DNA from: Emydura subglobosa
Taxonomy: Eukaryota > Chordata > Testudines > Chelidae
Direction: 5' to 3'
NCBI GenBank assembly: GCA_007922225.1
Contig: ML679966.1
Location: 33,711,383 to 33,775,382, forward strand
DNA length: 64,000 bases
Shown here: positions 57,816-64,000 of the stretch, piece by piece
Layout of the letters: each line of letters begins with the position of its first letter
How positions within the stretch are numbered: position 1 is the stretch's first letter
Translations under genes and position numbers: made by a program
The notes under the pieces: generated by a model
The model's database searches: none
Seen by the model: the letters and a program-made list of their open reading frames with translations, nothing else
What the model was told of the DNA's origin: nothing

Positions 57816-58331
57816 GTTTCCCTGTGGTCTCTTTTAGTGACTTTGGTGCTTCTTTTCATTCTGACTGGCACTATGTTGGGACCTGAGCTGTTGGCAAGTA
57901 TCCCTGCATCTGTTTACATAGTAGCTCTCTTGATGCCCTTAGCGGGCTATGCCTCAGGATATGGCTTAGCTACTTTATTTCACCTGCCACCTCATTGCAA
58001 GAGGACAGTGTCTTTGGAAACAGGATGTCAAAATGTCCAGCTTTGCACGGCGATACTAAAATTAACCTTTCCACCACATCTCATAGGAAGCATGTATATG
58101 TTTCCCTTGCTTTATGCACTTTTCCAGGCTGCAGAAGCAGGGCTTTTTGTGTTAGTGTACAAGATGTACGGAAGAGATACCTATAAACCAGATCCTCTAA
58201 ATGAAGATGAAGACACAGATATTTCTTACAAGAAACTGAAAGAGGAGGAAATGGCAGATACCTCCTATGGCACAGTGACTACAGAGGAACACAATTCTAT
58301 TCTGATGGAGCCTACACAGACTGCACTGTAG
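57816..58331 (+). CDS. SLC10A4: SLC10A4, exon 3 and stop
   Basis: Acceptor TTATTGTTAG then VSLWSLLVTLVLLFILTGTM and so on in phase 0, 171 codons and stop TAG at 58329-58331. Helices continue (ASIPASVYIVALLMPLAGYA, TAILKLTFPPHLIGSMYMF). The conserved C-terminal tail has DEDTDISYKKLKEEEMADTSYGTV, whose counterpart in human SLC10A4 is nearly identical and separates it from other SLC10 members. No polyadenylation AATAAA follows closely; ATTAAA at 58685-58690 is a weak candidate. Confidence 0.97.
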   Translation, partial: VSLWSLLVTLVLLFILTGTMLGPELLASIPASVYIVALLMPLAGYASGYGLATLFHLPPHCKRTVSLETGCQNVQLCTAILKLTFPPHLIGSMYMFPLLYALFQAAEAGLFVLVYKMYGRDTYKPDPLNEDEDTDISYKKLKEEEMADTSYGTVTTEEHNSILMEPTQTAL

Positions 58332-59340
58332 ATGGACAACAGTCACAGCAAGAGAAGGGAATGCTTGAATTAATATTTGCCATATGTTTTGGGAACTAGT
58401 AAACCAGGCAGCTGGGATACTGACCAGCCTCCATAATCTACCCAACTACTACCCCCAGTGTATAAAATGACCATGTGTTTACTATTGTGCCAGTTGCGAA
58501 TATTTCCTCAAAAATATAGCCTTATGTGTACACAAATCAATATAACACAAGGAGATAAGTCTACATCTTCATGAGAAGAAGCTCTTTGGTGAATTAAGTA
58601 AGGCAGGGGCAGGTACCAGAAAGGAAGAAAGCATTTTGCAGGAAAGGAATAACGTGTGTAGCATTGGTGTGAACAAACAAGCAAATTAAATTATATTTGT
58701 AAACTGTGATTTCATTTCATGCATCTTATTAGTTGTAAAAAAGATCGTGTTTATTGTTCTGATTATAAATGCATAGAAAAGATGAATTAAGGTTGTATTC
58801 ATCACTAATTTAAATCCCTCCAAAGATAACTAAACATGAAAAGTTAGTGCGAGTAACGGTTCAGTTTATCTAGAGATGTATCTGCAGGGAAGGTAAATCC
58901 TTCCTTCTTACACTACTTGGTTCCTGGCTCTAATGTTAGTAGAATCCAAGGAATTCATGCTTTCCTTCCTCCTCCACAGATTCATCTGCGGATTGTTTCT
59001 GTCATACACATACCATGCTATTAATCTTTGTCTGCGGTAAACAGCCTCTTGCGTGCTCCCGCGGGAATATCACCAATCAATCAATGTGCCCGGCCAACTC
59101 AATATAAGTCAAAAGAAAAAGCTCCGAAGTCTCAGGCTGAACCTCTCAGTTTACATTCACGCTGCACAGGCTTTCGGGTCCCTCCCCCCCAGCAGCGATC
59201 AGGACAGATCAAATAATTATAAATCAACTGAAAGAGGCCGGGAGACTTCGGATATTTAATAGACCCAGAGAACCCAGGAGGGTTGGACCAATACGGGGCG
59301 TACTTGCTTCAAAGACCGGCCTGAAGCGCTCCCTCCCCGC
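58332..59340 (+). other. SLC10A4 3'UTR and SLC10A4-ZAR1 spacer
   Basis: AT-rich, with the weak polyadenylation hexamer ATTAAA at 58685. No coding pattern. GC content rises from about 59260 into the ZAR1 promoter. Confidence 0.6.
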
Positions 59341-59646
59341 CGCCTTGGTTGTCACCTGAGGCTAACCAGTGGGTTCCCTCCCTTCCCCCTCTGCTATGGC
59401 CTTGGACCCTTGGCTTAGCCCGCTCTTCCCAGCCACCTGTTTTCCCCGGGTCCGCCGGCATCCCGGCACAGAGATTCCCGCCAGGGAATCAGCCGCGAGG
59501 CGCCTGGGTTGGTTCATTCCCCTCCGCCAATGGAGGCAGCCCCGTGCAGGTGGCGGTGCGGGGCCGGGTAACTGAGCCAGCCCCTCCCCAGGGCGGGCGG
59601 GGTATTTAAAGCTGCCCCCGCGGGCCCAGCGCCCGGGGCAGGTGCC
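59341..59646 (+). promoter_or_regulatory. ZAR1: ZAR1 promoter region
   Basis: A CpG-rich stretch with TATTTAAA at 59603-59610, 37 bp before the start codon, so the 5'UTR would be very short. CCAAT lies at 59527-59531. E-box hexamers CACCTG at 59353-59358 and 59434-59439 and CAGGTG at 59547-59552 precede it. In mammals oocyte genes are activated through E-boxes bound by FIGLA with TCF3-type partners; a role here is inference. Confidence 0.6.
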
Positions 59647-60453
59647 ATGGCGGACGAAGCGATGGAGAGTTACCTGTACTCGGCCTACACCCCCTACTCC
59701 TACCGCTACCAGCCGCCCAAGGGCAAAGGGGCCCCCGGCGCCTGGCGGCAGCGGGGCACCTACTTCTCGGGCTATGGGGACGCGGCGGCGGCGGCCGCGG
59801 CCGAGTACTTCGATAACTACCAGCGGGCGCAGCTGAAGGCGATCCTGTCCCAGGTGAACCCCAGCCTGACGCCGCGGCTGCGCAAGGCCAACACCAAGGA
59901 GGTGGGGGTGCAGGTGAACCCGCGGCAGGACGCCTCGGTGCAGTGCTCGCTGGGGCCCCGCACCCTGCAGCTGCGGCGGCGGCCGGCCCCCGGGCTGCCC
60001 CCGCTGCGGCCCCGCGAGCAGGAGCAGGGCAGCTCCGCCACCGCCAGCAGCCGGCCCGTGCGCTTCCCCCGGACCATCGCCGTCTACTCGCCCATGGCCT
60101 CTCGCAGACTCACCACCTTCCTGGAGGAGGAGGAGGAGGAGGAGCAGCCGGGGCAAGAGGCGGCCAAGGAAGAGCCGGAGGAGGCGGCCGCGGAGGAAGA
60201 GGAGCAGGAGCAGCAGCAGCGCACGGAGGCGGCCGCGGTGCGGGCCAGCTGGGAGCAGCCCCCCGGGAGCAGCTCGGAGCCGCCGCCGCCGCCGCCACCG
60301 CCCGAGCAGCAGCAGCAGGTGGCGGAGGACGAAGCGGCCCCTGAAGAGAAAAGCCAGGAGGAGGCGCCCGAGCGCCAGGGGGCACAGGCCGGGCAGCTCC
60401 AGGCCGCAGCCCCCCAGGAGCCGGGGCAGGGCAAGACCCGCCTGCGCTTCCAG
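59647..60453 (+). CDS. ZAR1: ZAR1 (zygote arrest 1), exon 1
   Basis: ZAR1 is an oocyte cytoplasmic RNA-binding protein that holds maternal messages, with effects at the oocyte-to-embryo transition. The start ATG (GCCATGG context) gives MADEAMESYLYSAYTPYSYR. Aromatic/basic N-terminal block: YRYQPPKGKG. TRLRFQ at the end leads to a phase-0 CAG|GTGAGG donor; the exon has 269 codons. The middle is low complexity: an Ala run at residues 45-51 (GDAAAAAAAEYFDNY), Glu-rich and Gln-rich runs (about 160-200), and a proline run near 217-224. Disordered glutamate- and proline-rich interiors vary between species. Full protein 372 residues against 424 in human. Confidence 0.97.
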
Positions 60454-60699
60454 GTGAGGGGCGGGCCGGGTCACTGACCGCGTGCCGTGCAGCTGGGCTG
60501 GGAAGGGTGTGGCGGGAAGCCGCGGGGCGGGGCTCGGGCGGCTGGCTCGGGTTCCCGGGTGGGCTGGCCGGTCGGCCGGCAGCCCGCCAGCCGCGATTCC
60601 CTCCTACGGGGTCCGTCGCCCCTTGCCCTCTGGCCAGCAGGGTGCGGGGGCTGGGGGCTGGCTGCGCGCGCGCGGCTGAGTAACCCTTGTTCCCGCCAG
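60454..60699 (+). other. ZAR1: ZAR1 intron 1
   Basis: 246-bp GC-rich intron bounded by GTGAGG and CCCGCCAG. No further feature. Confidence 0.9.
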
Positions 60700-60792
60700 T
60701 TTCTCGAGCAGAAGTACGGCTACTACCACTGCAAGGACTGCAACATCCGCTGGGAGAGCGCCTACGTGTGGTGCGTGCAGGGCACCAACAAG
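60700..60792 (+). CDS. ZAR1: ZAR1, exon 2
   Basis: 93 nt, phase 0, 31 codons: FLEQKYGYYHCKDCNIRWES then AYVWCVQGTNK. C280, C283 and C294 begin the cysteine-rich C-terminal zinc-binding domain (atypical PHD-like/3CxxC type) that binds RNA. Acceptor TCCCGCCAG, donor AAG|GTAGGC. Confidence 0.97.
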
Positions 60793-60868
60793 GTAGGCCT
60801 CGTGCCCCCGGGCCCTCCCTCCGACCCCGGCCTTCACCGCCACTGACCCGCGCTCCCCCTTCTGCCAG

Positions 60869-60943
60869 GTCTACTTCAGACAGTTCTGCCGGACGTGTCA
60901 GAAATCCTACAACCCCTACCGCGTGGAGGACATCACTTGCCAG
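60869..60943 (+). CDS. ZAR1: ZAR1, exon 3
   Basis: 75 nt, 25 codons: VYFRQFCRTCQKSYNPYR then VEDITCQ, with C307, C310 and C324. Acceptor CTTCTGCCAG, donor CAG|GTGAGC, phase 0. The 76-bp intron 2 before it is close to the shortest usable size. Confidence 0.97.
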
Positions 60944-61196
60944 GTGAGCGCAGCGCCCACGGGCCTCCCCAGCTATCGCAGTGGGGCCTTCCCCAGCCCT
61001 TTCTTCCAGTGAGCCTGGGAACTCAGCTATGCTCGAGCACCCAAGTGGGCTGGGAGTTTCTCAGAAGCATCACTCCTCCCTGCACTGAGCAGGTCGTACT
61101 GTAAACTACTGCAAGGAATACTCCGCCCTCCCCTAAACTGGCGGGTCTCCTGCCTCTATCACTGCAGTCCTGTCCAACACCCTTGCCTCTTTTTAG

Positions 61197-61340
61197 AGCT
61201 GCAAGCAGACCAGATGCACCTGCCCTGTGAAAGTGCGCCATGTGGACCCCAAGAGACCCCATCGACAAGACCTCTGTGGGAGATGCAAAGGCAAACGTCT
61301 CTCCTGTGATAGTACATTTAGTTTCAAATATATTATTTGA
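61197..61340 (+). CDS. ZAR1: ZAR1, exon 4 and stop
   Basis: SCKQTRCTCPVKVRHVDPKR then PHRQDLCGRCKGKRLSCDST and FSFKYII, stop TGA at 61338-61340. C327, C332, C334, C352, C355 and C362 complete the zinc-binding set, so 12 cysteines lie in residues 280-362. The C terminus ending FSFKYII is typical of ZAR1. A polyadenylation AATAAA lies 106 bp downstream at 61446-61451. Confidence 0.97.
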   Translation, partial: SCKQTRCTCPVKVRHVDPKRPHRQDLCGRCKGKRLSCDSTFSFKYII

Positions 61341-61445
61341 CTGGGATACTTTTTGTTTAACAGATCCTGGTGTAAAATTGCAATCAAAGCATAGTTTTTC
61401 TTTTGAAAGAATATATATGGTGGGGTGTAGCTGGGCAAACCTACA

Positions 61446-61451
61446 AATAAA
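61446..61451 (+). terminator. ZAR1: ZAR1 polyadenylation signal
   Basis: AATAAA within CTACAAATAAAGG, giving a 3'UTR of about 120 nt. Short UTRs of this kind are usual for ZAR1. I found no exact UUUUAU cytoplasmic polyadenylation element in 61341-61445; only T-rich runs such as TTTTTGTTTAAC occur. Confidence 0.75.
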
Positions 61452-61474
61452 GGTATGGCAAAGCACTCTTATAA

Positions 61475-64000
61475 CTGCTCAGGCAGGCTTATGTCTACCT
61501 TATTTATGGTACATGTTATTTCCATACTTATTAGGAAGGGGAGAGAAGGTGCTGTCATTCTGTCAGCTGCAAAACTTCTTTTCCTTGTATGACTGTTAAG
61601 ATAGTGACATCTAGTAGTTTCTGCTTCTGGGGGAGGCAGACATGCTTTCCCTGAAACCTAGGGAGGTCGCTACGGGTCTTCTGTGAGGAGCTGACTTGTG
61701 CAGTTGATTCTCCAACTTACTGGAAAAATCTGTCTCTAGGGTGCCAAATAAACATCCATCTCTCTTAACACAAGAATTAAAATCAAATGGCATTCTTCTA
61801 CAATACAAGCCAATTTTAAGGTAGGAACTGCAATTAAAGTAAATGTCATACAATTGCTAATTGTAGGAGTACATACACAACTTCTGTTTATCTGCTGCTC
61901 ACTGTTCCACATCTGAAAGTGAGTAATTCTTGAATGACACAGGACTAGTCAGATCACAAACAAAATTTATAATCCTAGGCTCCAGCTGAAAACAAGTAGC
62001 CAGTTTAGTTGTAGCTGAGTACTTGCAGGGGATGTTGTAGCACTATCTTTAAAGAACCCCCTAACTAAGATATGTACTGCAGCTCTGCACATCTGTAAAG
62101 GGAAGAGGGTAAAATGAAACTGCTGTTCTGAAAAGATCAGTTAAATAGTTTGACTTGTTATGATTCAATTTGCTTTTAATGTGTATAGATCAGTGTGGCT
62201 ATCTAATTAATGGTTGCATTTCTCACCTATGGAGCCTCCTATGAGCCCATCATGACCTAGCTAACGTCTGTTCTAGCTGAGTGACTAATTTCCTCTACCA
62301 TTCAAACTGGACAAAAGATGCTGTCACGAAGAGTCAGTAATGTATACATTTTCTCTACTTGAAATGCCTGTTAAAGATAACACAATGCTAATACCCAGCC
62401 TTCTTTGTGAATTGATACATCCACCATGCAGAAGGGTGGCATTGTAGCAATTTCAGACATTGCTCCAGAAGAGGAAATTATAATTATAAACAAATCTCCC
62501 CTACTGACCCACAGGCACTATTCGAAAATAGAAAACATAAGTTACGGCTGTTGGTAGCTGCTGGAGGCTCCAATTAAACTTTTTTTCCTGACTGTATGTA
62601 CCAAACATCCACAGTACTTAGCTTCTGCTTGCTCCTATGTGAGCCTCCCCTTCTCTAGCTGTGAAGAAAACCAAATACACCTTGTAAAGGACTGTAGCTT
62701 CTTGCCACAATGGCACAGCCATTAACTGCAACCAGTAGGAATGAGAATATGGTAGTGGAAGCAAGGAAGTGCTGTCCCTGTATAGATGGGCAGCACAGAT
62801 ATGAAGCAACTGCTGCTTTAAGCTATGTTGACCCACTGTAGGAACCAGCAGTGGAAACGCCTCATTTATTAGGAGTAAATAACCATTTCCTTTCAAACTT
62901 CATCTACTTAAAGAACTACTCTCAACCTTTAGCATGCCACTAATACAGTTTGATGCAAACTATAAGAAGTATTTTCTTTTCTGCTGTCCTCCTTCCTCTG
63001 TTCATCAAGCTTGTTAGATTTCTAGGTCAACAATCGTACTCTATATTTAAGATTTTTGAACTTCCCATCTTTTTTTTAAAAAAAAAAAAAGCACTGATGC
63101 TTTTGGAGAGACAGAACATAACCTTTCTTAAATAAGGTCTCTAATGGGCTAAACTTAATGTTTAGACTCTACCTAGGAACATGGGGCCTTCTACAAGCAA
63201 TTGCTATGAGATCTTTCATACTTTCTTTTTGGTGAAAGTTCATTACATCTGTCATTCTTCTGTGGCTTTTATCATGTAAGATGGGAAAGGGGACACTATA
63301 TATAGAAGCAAACCAGTCTCTCTCACAGGAAAGGTGGAAGATTTGGAGATAAGAATTATTGCATTTAAAGTTATGTACAGAATTATAGTCTACATGTATT
63401 AATATAACCTCATTAATGGGAACCCTGTTAAATGTTTGCCATATAAAATACCATGTAAAGGGGGTAGAAATACTGTCCTTAACTTTTAACAGCAGTATCA
63501 GTTTGTGAAACAGGTAATGAAAGGATTTTCTACTTTCAGCTGATAAATATATAAACGTTACTCCTTGCTATTTTGTTTGCAGTACATTTTATCCTTTTTA
63601 AGTTTGTATTCTGCTATTTATAACATTGTACATCCCTCTTTTCTTCCCCTTCCTAAACTTGTTTGTAGGTGTGCTCTCCAACACTACAGCTAGAATCACA
63701 GTTGACAGCTTTTAACATGCCCATCTGACCTGTTACAGTAAACCCATTCGGTGCTTTAACACAGATTTGTTCCCCTCATAAATGCATAATCTGTTTTGCT
63801 GCCTCTTATTCTCCATTTCTGCCCACTTTTGGAAAATGTAGGCAACTTCTACTACCCATGCTGAGGATGTTGGGGGTATTTTCCAGATGAATTTTCCACA
63901 TTGAATTCTGAGATTTTTAACATTGGCCCTACTCTCTCACAGAACATTAGGGCCATTTTTTAATACAGACAGCTGTTTATAAATTTGGATGTTGAATTAT
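61475..64000. other. Downstream flank of ZAR1, no proven gene
   Basis: AT-rich, no repeat named, no coding frame with a recognisable protein. In human the gene after ZAR1 is FRYL on the opposite strand, with its 3' end closest. TTTATT at 62865-62870 would be AATAAA for a leftward transcript, so the piece from about 62850 rightwards could be a FRYL 3'UTR. That is prediction from synteny alone. Confidence 0.4.

Noticed and set aside
59362..60474. 370-codon open frame antisense to ZAR1 exon 1
   Set aside because: It mirrors the GC-rich low-complexity exon on the other strand, reads as Leu/Arg/Gly runs and has no splice or homology support.
1..64000. Prokaryotic features: operons, CRISPR arrays, phage or IS elements
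   Set aside because: Spliced vertebrate genes and vertebrate repeats throughout; repeats that look array-like are minisatellite and hairpin ends.

Overview
This is a piece of a vertebrate nuclear chromosome, not a microbial sequence. Spliced exons with GT-AG junctions identify, in order on the + strand, the 3' part of SLAIN2 (exons between 4041 and 20862), a complete SLC10A4 (54218-58331) and a complete ZAR1 (59647-61340). The same three genes lie side by side in this order in human (chromosome 4p), so the locus is syntenic. The repeats point to a sauropsid, most likely a turtle: CR1 retroposons, DIRS-type tyrosine-recombinase retrotransposons with inverted termini, hAT and PIF/Harbinger DNA transposons with their small derivatives, MIR/L2-like remnants and tRNA-like SINEs. 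The species call is an inference from repeats.

Layout. 1-475 is the inverted-repeat end of a DIRS-like element. 476-23600 is the end of SLAIN2: a 138-nt exon, a newly noticed 78-nt frame-preserving exon, a 319-nt exon and the last 67-nt coding exon with a long 3'UTR. Its introns hold hAT elements, Harbinger-type MITEs, an L2 fragment, a CR1 3' end and MIR-like pieces. 23600-53800 is a gene-free intergenic stretch made largely of mobile DNA: one decayed DIRS copy (24136-27300), SINE debris, a second DIRS copy (about 34110-40175) with a CR1 and a MITE nested in it, a hAT element (41377-41779), an old repeat cluster, and a 3.6-kb two-gene PIF/Harbinger transposon with TTA target duplications (46984-50589). 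53840-58700 is SLC10A4 in three exons, with a G-rich minisatellite in intron 1. 58700-61470 is the ZAR1 promoter and four exons. 61475-64000 has no gene I can prove; in human the next gene is FRYL on the opposite strand.

The three host genes do not form a pathway. SLAIN2 is a microtubule plus-end growth factor, SLC10A4 an orphan vesicular member of the bile-acid transporter family, and ZAR1 an oocyte RNA-binding protein. The transposons all look inactive: the Harbinger transposase carries a nonsense codon and a frameshifting deletion over its first catalytic aspartate, and both DIRS copies carry visible active-site changes. The most interesting host observation is that the unlisted 78-nt SLAIN2 exon would split an SxIP motif that forms when it is skipped.
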